8,886 nucleotides of DNA from Lachnospiraceae bacterium (GTDB lineage Bacteria > Bacillota_A > Clostridia > Lachnospirales > Lachnospiraceae): positions 1 through 8,886 of the forward strand of contig VSOD01000158.1 of the NCBI GenBank assembly GCA_009774655.1. Reading direction: 5' to 3'. The translations under genes and the position numbers were made by a program. A model generated the notes under the pieces. It was given only the letters and a program-made list of their open reading frames with translations, was not told the origin of the DNA and searched no databases. Positions 1-5,221 of this stretch are shown here, in pieces (position 1 is the stretch's first letter; each line of letters starts with the position of its first letter).

Positions 1-108
1 CCGCAGAAGTTCACCGATAAACCCGGTCTTGTCCACATAGTAAAAATTTTCCGTATGAAACTCTCTGAAAAATTCAACTCCGATCGGAAGTTTTCTCTTC
101 TCCGCCAT
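1..108 (-). CDS. AAA-ATPase-like / PD-(D/E)XK nuclease family protein, N-terminal fragment
   Basis: Only the first 36 codons are in the window; the gene continues past base 1. The start of the translation contains KLPIGVEFF followed by YYVDKTGFIGELL. This is the typical N-terminus of the AAA-ATPase-like family (PF09820), whose members usually carry a P-loop ATPase-like region and a C-terminal PD-(D/E)XK nuclease-like domain, normally over 500 residues in all. Those later domains cannot be seen here. The ATG at 106-108 is preceded on the minus strand by GGAAAGGAG about 11 nt upstream, which supports this start. The family is abundant and often multicopy in gut Clostridia and Bacteroidetes, and its biological role is unsettled. 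The family call rests on the YVDKTG signature alone. Confidence 0.8.
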   Translation of the reverse strand, partial: MAEKRKLPIGVEFFREFHTENFYYVDKTGFIGELLR

Positions 109-149
109 GCGACTGCACACTCCTTTCCGAAGTCTTTTCCGCTCTTATA

Positions 150-158
150 ATTATATCA
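150..158 (-). promoter_or_regulatory. Extended -10 promoter for the AAA-ATPase-like gene
   Basis: On the minus strand the bases read TGATATAAT, an extended -10 element (TGn directly before TATAAT). It lies about 40 bases upstream of the ATG at 108. No good -35 hexamer sits 16-18 bp further upstream, which is tolerable for extended -10 promoters. Initiation would fall near 143. Inferred from sequence only. Confidence 0.5.
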
Positions 159-214
159 TACCATCTTCGTATCCTCCTGTACTATAATTTTTTAAAATAT
201 TTTGCCTTAAAACA

Positions 215-244
215 TTGACAACACCCCCGCGAATGTTGTATTAT
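215..244 (+). promoter_or_regulatory. Promoter of the tRNA-Pro gene
   Basis: A perfect TTGACA (215-220) is followed after 18 bp by TATTAT (239-244). Initiation would fall near 251, about ten bases before the mature tRNA 5' end. The good hexamers and short leader fit a stable-RNA promoter. Confidence 0.75.
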
Positions 245-261
245 TTTAGTTGTTCGCAAAT

Positions 262-335
262 CGAAGCGTGGCTCAGCTTGGTAGAGCGCTGCGTTCGGGA
301 CGCAGAGGTCGCAGGTTCAAATCCTGTCGCTTCGA
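262..335 (+). tRNA. tRNA-Pro (anticodon CGG)
   Basis: The 74-nt cloverleaf folds completely. The acceptor stem 262-268/328-334 is 7 Watson-Crick pairs. The D stem is GCTC/GAGC (271-274/284-287). The anticodon stem CTGCG/CGCAG (289-293/301-305) encloses the loop TTCGGGA. The T stem 311-315/323-327 has one G-T pair, and the T loop is TTCAAAT. Anticodon positions 34-36 are CGG (296-298), reading the proline codon CCG. G37, the C1-G72 pair and discriminator A73 all fit bacterial tRNA-Pro. The 3' CCA is not encoded (A335 is followed by CT), so CCA must be added by nucleotidyltransferase. The gene has its own promoter and terminator and appears monocistronic. Confidence 0.97.
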
Positions 336-352
336 CTATAAGCAAAGATGAA

Positions 353-383
353 AACATCAGGTTCCCTGGAATCTGATGTTTTT
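353..383 (+). terminator. Intrinsic terminator after tRNA-Pro, possibly bidirectional
   Basis: AACATCAG (353-360) pairs with CTGATGTT (373-380), with part of the intervening bases able to extend the stem. T379-T383 form the U-tract. It starts 18 bases after the tRNA. On the opposite strand the stem is followed by TTTTC, so it may also end the leftward small gene whose stop is at 392. Confidence 0.75.
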
Positions 384-391
384 CATTGCCA

Positions 392-718
392 TTATTCATC
401 CTTTTTCAGCATAAGTATATTGTCATTCAGTTCTGTAGACGGGACTTTCAATATCTCTACAACAAGATCTATCCCATCATCCAGTCCCTGTCTGTATCCT
501 GCTGATCCATATATTGCCATACAACGGCTGATCGTAGACAGCACCTCGTCAACAACCTCTCTTTGTTCCTCATTCAACCCGGCCATTTCCAGTCTTTCGC
601 AGGCCTTATCATGTTCTTCCATAGCCGTTTGATATACTTCATTGTTCCTCAGGGATTCTTCCAGAATGTCCTGTGTTCTTTCTTTTACTAAAATATCTAA
701 TAGTTCTTCTCTTGTCAT
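392..718 (-). CDS. Small helical hypothetical protein, DUF6809-like
   Basis: This encodes 108 residues of unknown function. No signal peptide or membrane segment is visible. The composition is highly charged and almost wholly helical, with leucine and glutamate heptad-like spacing through residues 4-65, then a Y-G-x-A-G-Y-R-Q-G-L-D-D-G stretch (about 70-82) and a hydrophobic helix ending VVEIL (about 86-90). The order of helices and the late G-x-x-x-G-x-D/L-x-x-x-E-I-L pattern recall the small Clostridia proteins grouped as DUF6809, but this is from memory and unverified. On the minus strand AGGGG lies 8 nt before the ATG. The gene diverges from the RHH gene at 831 and is read from a consensus promoter covered by the TGCCGTCA repeats, so it is probably controlled by that protein. 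An antitoxin-like, phage-derived or regulatory role is possible, with no direct evidence for any. Confidence 0.75.
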   Translation of the reverse strand: MTREELLDILVKERTQDILEESLRNNEVYQTAMEEHDKACERLEMAGLNEEQREVVDEVLSTISRCMAIYGSAGYRQGLDDGIDLVVEILKVPSTELNDNILMLKKDE

Positions 719-747
719 ATTGTTCCCCTGTCCTTTTCTACTTGAAA

Positions 748-776
748 ATTATAAAGTGCCGTCATAATGCCGTCAA
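748..776 (-). promoter_or_regulatory. Leftward promoter of the 392-718 gene
   Basis: On the minus strand TTGACG (776-771), a 17-bp spacer and a perfect TATAAT (753-748) form a strong sigma-A-type promoter. Initiation would be near 741, giving a leader of about 23 nt with the ribosome binding site. Two of the three TGCCGTCA repeats lie inside it, one in the spacer and one over the -35, so occupancy by a DNA-binding protein should block transcription. Confidence 0.8.
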
Positions 777-793
777 TGATAAAAGTGCCGTCA
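757..793. promoter_or_regulatory. Three direct TGCCGTCA repeats, putative operator
   Basis: TGCCGTCA occurs exactly at 757-764, 768-775 and 786-793. Copies 1 and 3 share the longer sequence AAAGTGCCGTCAT (753-765 and 782-794). The first two are 11 bp apart, about one helical turn, and the third starts 18 bp later. They lie between two divergent genes, one of which encodes an RHH DNA-binding protein. Arc/MetJ-type proteins bind short tandem half-sites cooperatively, so autoregulation of both genes is the simplest reading (inference). Confidence 0.6.
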
Positions 794-830
794 TTTTGAC
801 ATTATAATAAAGTCAAATGGAGGCCGTTTT

Positions 831-1001
831 ATGAAATCTGATACAACCAAATTTACATTAAGAACTGACCCTGTTCTACTGAAAAAATTTCATTCTGTCG
901 CTGATTACAATGGACGTTCTGCCAATCGGGAGCTGGAAGTGCTCATCAAGAGGCATGTAGCCGAGTTTGAAAATATTCACGGCAAGATAACACCTGAATG
1001 A
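831..1001 (+). CDS. Arc-type ribbon-helix-helix DNA-binding protein, 56 aa
   Basis: This short gene starts at ATG 831 behind a strong GGAGG (819-823) 7 nt upstream and stops with TGA at 999-1001. The 56 residues match the Arc/MetJ ribbon-helix-helix plan. The beta strand KFTLRTD is at about residues 7-13. Helix 1 follows (PVLLKKFHSVADYNG, about 14-28). The turn and helix 2 are RSANRELEVLIKRHVAEFE, about 29-47. The R-S-x-N-R-E-L element is the classic start of helix 2. Such proteins dimerise through the paired strand, which inserts in the major groove. It is probably a repressor acting on the repeats directly upstream, controlling itself and the divergent 392-718 gene. Small free-standing Arc proteins are common in phages, plasmids and toxin-antitoxin loci, but no toxin gene follows: the next gene is an antiporter with its own promoter. 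Confidence 0.85.
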   Translation: MKSDTTKFTLRTDPVLLKKFHSVADYNGRSANRELEVLIKRHVAEFENIHGKITPE

Positions 1002-1115
1002 CCATTTCCCCTGCAACAGGGTATAATTTCAGTATGCGCATTAGGCAATCAATGTATTACACTATAACATAACCTAAAATAGAAAAAAACCATACTTCTA
1101 ATTTTATCTCAAACA

Positions 1116-1144
1116 TTGACATTCTTTTCTTTTCAGATTATAAC
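1116..1144 (+). promoter_or_regulatory. Promoter of the cation:proton antiporter gene
   Basis: TTGACA (1116-1121), a 17-bp spacer and TATAAC (1139-1144) form a near-consensus promoter. Initiation near 1151 gives a leader of about 19 nt ending in the ribosome binding site at 1158-1164. The -35 hexamer also reads as an in-frame TTG codon of the downstream gene, but it is promoter rather than coding. Confidence 0.8.
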
Positions 1145-1169
1145 TATTTATGGAAACGGAGGGGATATT

Positions 1170-2360
1170 ATGGAATCATATGAAATTTTAAGAGATCTTG
1201 CAATCATTTTGCTCTTTGCCAAGTGTTTTGGCATTCTCGCAAGAAAATTTAAGGCGCCGCAGGTTGTGGGCCAGATCATTGCCGGGCTGTTAGTCGGACC
1301 ATGCGTGTTCGGCTGGATCTCGCAGACCGACTTTATCACGCAGATGGCGGAAGTAGGCGTGATCATATTGATGTTTTCTGTAGGGCTGGAGTCCGACTTG
1401 AAGGAACTGATCAAAACAGGCCCGGTGGCTTTTCTGATCGCCTGTGCCGGTGTATTTGTTCCGCTTGTCCTGGGAGCACTTCTGTACATGGGCTTCTACG
1501 GCATGGCACCCTGGGGCAGTGAGAATTTCTACAAGGCAGTCTTCATCGGCACGATCATGACGGCTACCAGTGTCAGCATCACCGTCGCCTCGCTGCAGGA
1601 ACTGGGTAAGATCAAGAGTAAGGTAGGCACTACCATCGTCAGCGCCGCCATCATTGACGACGTGATCGGTATCATTGTCCTGACTTTTGTCATCGGCTTC
1701 AAGAGTCCGGATTCAAACCCGCTGATGGTCATTGTCAAGACCGTTGCCTTCTTTGCGGTAGCGATCGTGGGCGGATTTCTTTTCTACAAGATATTTCTCA
1801 CGCTGGATAACCGCTATCCGCACACGAGGCGTGTGCCCATTATCGGCGTAGCTTTCTGTTTTGCCCTGTCCTATATCGCAGAGAGATATTTCGGCATAGC
1901 AGACATTACGGGCGCCTACGTGGCAGGCGTTATCCTGTGCAGCTTAAGTGACAACGAATACATAAAGCGCAAGGTCGATGTCAGTTCGTATATGTTCTTC
2001 GGCCCGGTCTTTTTTGCCAGCATCGGTTTAAAGACCACCTTCAACAGCATGAACGGCAAGCTCTTTGCCTTCTGTATCTGTTTCGTAATCGTGGCGCTTC
2101 TGGCCAAGATCATCGGCTGCGGACTGACCAGTAAACTGTGCAAATACACCATCGCCGATTCCTTAAAAATCGGCGTCGGTATGATGACCAGAGGAGAGGT
2201 TGCCCTGATCGTGGCACAGAAGGGTCTGGCCGCCGGACTTTTGACGGCAGATTACTTCACCGCTGTCATCCTGCTGATCCTTGTATCTTCGATCGCGACG
2301 CCTATCATCCTCAAACTGCTCTATTCCCGGGATGAGAAAAAGGGCATCGTGCATGTTTAA
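1170..2360 (+). CDS. CPA2-family cation:proton antiporter (Kef/NapA/GerN type)
   Basis: This 396-residue integral membrane protein exchanges Na+ or K+ for H+ across the cytoplasmic membrane. It is hydrophobic throughout, with roughly 12-13 membrane segments. Family hallmarks are visible: the N-terminal QVVGQIIAGLLVGP (about 31-44), VGVIILMFSVGLE (about 62-74), TATSVSITV of the unwound helix (131-139), the paired aspartates in AAIIDDVIGI (D163, D164) that bind the ion in electrogenic CPA2 exchangers such as NapA, and MMTRGEVALIVA (338-349) with R341 where NapA has its salt-bridging lysine. No C-terminal RCK/TrkA-N domain is present, so it is a bare transporter rather than a complete Kef system. 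The start chosen is the ATG at 1170, with GGAGGGG 5 nt upstream; an in-frame TTG at 1116 is the -35 box. It is monocistronic, with a strong terminator behind it. Ion specificity cannot be read from the sequence. Confidence 0.93.
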   Translation: MESYEILRDLAIILLFAKCFGILARKFKAPQVVGQIIAGLLVGPCVFGWISQTDFITQMAEVGVIILMFSVGLESDLKELIKTGPVAFLIACAGVFVPLVLGALLYMGFYGMAPWGSENFYKAVFIGTIMTATSVSITVASLQELGKIKSKVGTTIVSAAIIDDVIGIIVLTFVIGFKSPDSNPLMVIVKTVAFFAVAIVGGFLFYKIFLTLDNRYPHTRRVPIIGVAFCFALSYIAERYFGIADITGAYVAGVILCSLSDNEYIKRKVDVSSYMFFGPVFFASIGLKTTFNSMNGKLFAFCICFVIVALLAKIIGCGLTSKLCKYTIADSLKIGVGMMTRGEVALIVAQKGLAAGLLTADYFTAVILLILVSSIATPIILKLLYSRDEKKGIVHV

Positions 2361-2369
2361 AGACTGAAG

Positions 2370-2416
2370 AAGGGATTCATAACCTGCGATGATCCGTCGG
2401 TTATGAATCCCTTTTT
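2370..2416 (+). terminator. Strong intrinsic terminator after the antiporter gene
   Basis: AAGGGATTCATAACC (2370-2384) pairs perfectly over 15 bp with 2399-2413. The loop is 14 nt and the U-tract is T2412-T2416. It lies 10 bases after the antiporter stop and 38 bases beyond the trxA stop. On the minus strand the stem is followed by a broken T-rich stretch (cttcttcagtcttt), so it may also serve trxA less efficiently. Confidence 0.92.
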
Positions 2417-2453
2417 ACATACTGTTTTTAAAAGATCTATGATTTTATGAAGT

Positions 2454-2771
2454 CTATAATACCTTCTTAAGCTCTTCTACCAGCTGTTCCTTCTGTACGG
2501 CGCCTACGATGGTCGCCACATCCTTACCCTGAACAAAGATCTTAAATGTAGGGATCGACATGACGCGATACATTCTCGCAAGCCCGTCCTCATCATCGAT
2601 ATTGCACTTGCCGACCTTGACCTTGCCGTCGTATTCCTCTGCCAGCTGCGCCACGATGGGAGCCATCATCTTGCAGGGCCCGCACCAGTCCGCGTAGAAA
2701 TCCACCAGCACCGGGATATCGGCTTCCAGCACTTCCTTTTCAAAATCAGCTGTCGTAAATTTGTGTTCCAT
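2454..2771 (-). CDS. trxA: Thioredoxin
   Basis: A standard single-domain thioredoxin of 105 residues, a cytoplasmic disulfide reductase that passes electrons from thioredoxin reductase to ribonucleotide reductase, peroxiredoxins and other targets. The active site WCGPC is at 29-33 with the buried aspartate D24 in VDFYADWC. The cis-proline P74 is in SIPTF, followed by FKIFVQGK and the glycine of the final strand. An extra cysteine, C56, lies in KCNIDD. On the minus strand AAGGAGG stands 9 nt before the ATG. It lies 124 bp downstream of trmB on the same strand. The gap contains a perfect inverted repeat (2792-2806) and a weak promoter candidate, TTGACA at 2892-2887 with TATCAT at 2871-2866 and only 15 bp between, so the gene may be read on its own or with trmB. 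No reductase gene is adjacent. Confidence 0.97.
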   Translation of the reverse strand: MEHKFTTADFEKEVLEADIPVLVDFYADWCGPCKMMAPIVAQLAEEYDGKVKVGKCNIDDEDGLARMYRVMSIPTFKIFVQGKDVATIVGAVQKEQLVEELKKVL

Positions 2772-2791
2772 AGTTCTCTTCCTCCTTCTTC

Positions 2792-2806
2792 ATACGTTTG
2801 ACGTAT
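2792..2806. repeat. Perfect inverted repeat upstream of trxA
   Basis: ATACGT, the spacer TTG, then ACGTAT form a perfect dyad 21 bases before the trxA start codon, just upstream of its ribosome binding site. It could be an operator for a dimeric regulator or a small leader hairpin. It has no T-run and is not a terminator. Confidence 0.45.
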
Positions 2807-2895
2807 TCTTTCATGATTTGTATTAAAATATTGATCTGCCATGATCTATTATCTGCCGGTTTCGCATGATACTATACCCGCTTATGTGTCAACAT

Positions 2896-3534
2896 TTACC
2901 TGGCGATCACATACTTGTAGATCGGATTGCCCAGCGCCGAGAACTTCTCCTCATATTCCGTCATCACATTGCCGGCAAGCATCTTCTCATCGTGGTGCAG
3001 ATCCTCCGTCATCTGCAGAAGCTGCCACCCCGCAGGCGCAATCTCTTCCAGCGCAAACCGGAACAGATCTTCATTGTCCGTTTTAAATTCGATCACACCG
3101 TCTCTTACCAGTATCTCATCATATCGTTTTAAAAATTCACGGGACGGCAGTCTTCGCTTCGCATGCCTGTCCTTCGGCCACGGATCGGAGAAATTTAAAT
3201 AAATCCGCTCCACCTCTTCCCTGCCGAACACGTCCGCGATCTCCTCCGCCTCCATCCGGATAAAATACAGGTTCGGCAACGGATCCGTCTCCATCTTCTG
3301 GATACCGCGCAGCAGCACGCTGGAATATTTCTCGATGCCCACATAGTTGATCTCCGGATGCATTCTTGCCAGATCCATGATGAATCTGCCCTTGCCCATG
3401 CCGATTTCTATCCGCAGCGGATGATCATTGCTAAACAGCTCTCTCCACCTGCCTTTATATTCCTGCGGTTCGTGCACTACAAACCTGCTCTCTGCGATCA
3501 TTTCTCTTGAACCGGTTATGTTACGCAGTCTCAT
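2896..3534 (-). CDS. trmB: tRNA (guanine-N7-)-methyltransferase
   Basis: This 212-residue enzyme transfers a methyl group from S-adenosylmethionine to N7 of guanosine 46 in the variable loop of tRNAs. The TrmB signatures are clear: the SAM-binding glycine motif IEIGMGKGRF (about 42-51), GIEKYS (about 67-72) for the ribose-binding acidic residue, the diagnostic NFSDPWPKDRHAKRRL block (about 114-129) with the catalytic D-P-W-P-K core, FKTDNEDLF (about 149-157), and TEYEEKF near the C-terminus. The length is normal for the family and the start MRLRNI is typical. The ribosome binding site is modest (GGGGGTG on the minus strand). It has its own consensus promoter at 3583-3611 and diverges from the S41 gene. 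It may be co-transcribed with trxA. Confidence 0.97.
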   Translation of the reverse strand: MRLRNITGSREMIAESRFVVHEPQEYKGRWRELFSNDHPLRIEIGMGKGRFIMDLARMHPEINYVGIEKYSSVLLRGIQKMETDPLPNLYFIRMEAEEIADVFGREEVERIYLNFSDPWPKDRHAKRRLPSREFLKRYDEILVRDGVIEFKTDNEDLFRFALEEIAPAGWQLLQMTEDLHHDEKMLAGNVMTEYEEKFSALGNPIYKYVIAR

Positions 3535-3582
3535 ACCCGCACCCCCATGTCAGTCTGTAAGTTTCCCTTTTACAATAACAAA

Positions 3583-3611
3583 ATTATACCTATATTTCCT
3601 GACAGCGTCAA
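3583..3611 (-). promoter_or_regulatory. Promoter of trmB
   Basis: On the minus strand TTGACG (3611-3606), a 17-bp spacer and a perfect TATAAT (3588-3583) stand upstream of trmB. Initiation near 3576 gives a leader of about 42 nt. Confidence 0.85.
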
Positions 3612-3659
3612 GAACGTGTGTTTCTCCATTTTTACAAAACTTTTGAGGCTGGAATTTTC

Positions 3660-3688
3660 TTGATAGTATTTACTCCTGTGAATATAAT
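3660..3688 (+). promoter_or_regulatory. Promoter of the S41-peptidase-like gene
   Basis: TTGATA (3660-3665), a 17-bp spacer and a perfect TATAAT (3683-3688) form a strong promoter facing away from the trmB promoter 48 bp to its left. Initiation near 3695 leaves a leader of about 94 nt before the S41 start, long enough for the small open frame at 3709-3792. Confidence 0.8.
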
Positions 3689-3708
3689 AAATATATACAG
3701 ACATTGAT

Positions 3709-3792
3709 ATGGACTTTGCGGCCTTTTATGCAGAACAGATCTCAGGCTGCTTTATTCCCTTACGGGCAATGATACAGGTGGTTTACTTATGA
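3709..3792 (+). CDS. Possible 27-codon upstream open frame coupled to the S41 gene
   Basis: ATG at 3709 opens a frame of 27 codons that ends in TGA at 3790-3792. That stop overlaps the ATG of the S41-like gene (3789-3791) as ATGA, the usual arrangement for translational coupling. The peptide is mildly hydrophobic towards its end and resembles nothing I recognise. No Shine-Dalgarno sequence precedes 3709, and the S41 gene has its own AGGTGG at 3776-3781, so this could be chance. It lies inside the inferred transcript. Confidence 0.25.
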   Translation: MDFAAFYAEQISGCFIPLRAMIQVVYL

Positions 3793-5018
3793 AGAGAAGA
3801 ATTCTTTCTATAACAGTCATTTTCTTTCTGCTTACAGCTATCACAGTTTATTCTTCAAGTTTGATCACGTCCAGGGAGGAAAGTGAAGTATCCCTTTCTT
3901 TCACTACAGAAGAATATCTGGCCGACTATGACAAATTGTGGGAGATTCTTGACGAGAACTATTTTTATTTCCCTTATCTGGAGAAGCATGGTGTAACTAT
4001 TGAAGCGCTGAAAGCGGATACGAGGCGGCAGCTGGAAAGCAGGATCCATGACACGGAAGGCTTTTATTATTTATTGGAAATTATGTTCAGAAAGATGCAT
4101 AATTTTGCACATCTGGGCGTGGTTGACACTGCTGTTTATGCTACCTATCAAAAGTATTACGCAGCTGAGAACGTTCCCGATAACGGCTGGAAGAAAGTTC
4201 TGCAAAATCCACAGACACAGGCCATCTATGCCTGTCTGGAAGAAACCGGCACATCAAAAGCAGTACAGGAAATTAACAATGATCTTCTACCGGATATTGA
4301 GACATCATATGATGAAGAGCAAAATGCCGTAATCTTTAAAATTTCTTCATTCAACGATCGGATTTATGAAAGAGACCGGCAGATGATTGCCGAATATCTG
4401 GCCACTGTCGACGATCGCAAAATTGATCATATTATCTTTGACATAAGAGGAAATCCAGGCGGAAATGATAAATACTGGTGGGATAATATCGTCGGCCCTT
4501 TTGGCGGAACCTATGAATGGGTCAGCTGGTGTTATTTGAGAGATACGGAATTAATGCAGGACTATTTTTTCCATGATTTTCAGCCGGAGCCGGTCAGCAC
4601 TGTGCAGGGACACAATGTGCCCTCTGCCGTAGAGGAATTTGGTTTAACACATTACTTTACGATCCCGAGGAAGTTATCCTCAGACACGGTCTTAAAAAAA
4701 GAACTGCAAAACGCCAGGCGCTGGGTCATCATTGATGAGCAGGTATATTCTTCGGCCGACAGTTTTGCCTCATTTTGTAAAAATACCGGCTGGGCGACTC
4801 TGGTCGGGAAAAGGACGAAGGGAGACGGTAAAGGTGTAGCTCCTGTTTTGATAACGCTTCCTGAAACGGGATTATTAGTACGATTCAGCGGTATCGCAGT
4901 CGAGTCCTCTGACGGCGGCATCAATGCGGTTACCGGAACAGGACCGGATATCCAGCTCAATACGTCAAACGAAGATGTTTACGATGAGATCTACAGGATA
5001 ATTCAAAGCAATGGCTGA
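3789..5018 (+). CDS. S41-family peptidase-like secreted or membrane-anchored protein
   Basis: The 409-residue protein begins MKRR plus a hydrophobic run (residues 5-20), a signal peptide or membrane anchor with no lipobox cysteine, so it acts outside the membrane. An N-terminal helical region (about 38-115, with MHNFAHLGV near 103-111) precedes the S41 core: beta strand and turn IIFDIRGNPGG (215-225), the putative nucleophile region VYSSADSFAS (319-328, S322 best aligned), ATLVGKRTKGDGKG (336-349), and a final TGTGPDI (382-388). In CtpA/Prc enzymes a lysine about 25 residues after the serine is the general base; here the GKG position reads GDG, so that dyad is not conserved. No PDZ domain is evident. 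This suits the S41B/IRBP-like branch of carboxyl-terminal-processing-like hydrolases. AGGTGG lies 7 nt before the ATG. The substrate is unknown, and it may be an inactive or atypical member. Confidence 0.8.
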   Translation: MKRRILSITVIFFLLTAITVYSSSLITSREESEVSLSFTTEEYLADYDKLWEILDENYFYFPYLEKHGVTIEALKADTRRQLESRIHDTEGFYYLLEIMFRKMHNFAHLGVVDTAVYATYQKYYAAENVPDNGWKKVLQNPQTQAIYACLEETGTSKAVQEINNDLLPDIETSYDEEQNAVIFKISSFNDRIYERDRQMIAEYLATVDDRKIDHIIFDIRGNPGGNDKYWWDNIVGPFGGTYEWVSWCYLRDTELMQDYFFHDFQPEPVSTVQGHNVPSAVEEFGLTHYFTIPRKLSSDTVLKKELQNARRWVIIDEQVYSSADSFASFCKNTGWATLVGKRTKGDGKGVAPVLITLPETGLLVRFSGIAVESSDGGINAVTGTGPDIQLNTSNEDVYDEIYRIIQSNG

Positions 5019-5140
5019 ACTGTTCTTAACAGGATTGATTAAAAATTTGTATTTTTTGTGAAAAAGCTACTGTTTTTTTCTAAAATAGTGTATCATAGTA
5101 GACGGTTTCATTTTTGAATCTGTAAATCATATGGCAGCTC

Positions 5141-5152
5141 GCGTTATAACGC
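5141..5152. repeat. Perfect 12-bp palindrome upstream of the D-Ala-D-Ala carboxypeptidase gene
   Basis: GCGTTATAACGC is a self-complementary 12-mer 70 bases before the carboxypeptidase start codon, in an AT-rich 203-bp gap (5019-5221). It could be an operator. I found no convincing -35/-10 pair in this gap, and only a very weak AT-rich hairpin (5061-5078) that could end the S41 transcript. Confidence 0.35.
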
Positions 5153-5221
5153 ATAAACTATACTCTTTTGAATATACTTGTTCATTATTTGCTTATTCTT
5201 TTTTAGAAAGGTCAGACTCCT

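Noticed and set aside
162..178. AGGAGG on the minus strand (178-173) followed by an ATG at 164
   Set aside because: The frame is ATG GTA TGA, two codons only, and lies upstream of the -10 element of the AAA-ATPase-like gene.
757..793. Three short repeats considered as a CRISPR or iteron origin
   Set aside because: The repeats are 8-13 nt, unevenly spaced and overlap a promoter. No cas or rep gene is nearby, so an operator is the better explanation.
796..808. TTGACA followed by TATAAT as a promoter for the RHH gene
   Set aside because: The two hexamers are only 1 bp apart, so they cannot be a -35/-10 pair. Only the TATAAT could serve as a -10, with a poor -35.
1009..1021. CCCTG-CAA-CAGGG hairpin as a terminator of the RHH gene
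   Set aside because: The stem is 5 bp with a 3-nt loop and is followed by TATAATTTC, not a T-run. It is too weak to call.
5020..5032. CTGTT-CTT-AACAG inverted repeat as terminator of the S41 gene
   Set aside because: The stem is 5 bp, AT-rich, and the next bases are GATTGATTAAAAA with no U-tract.
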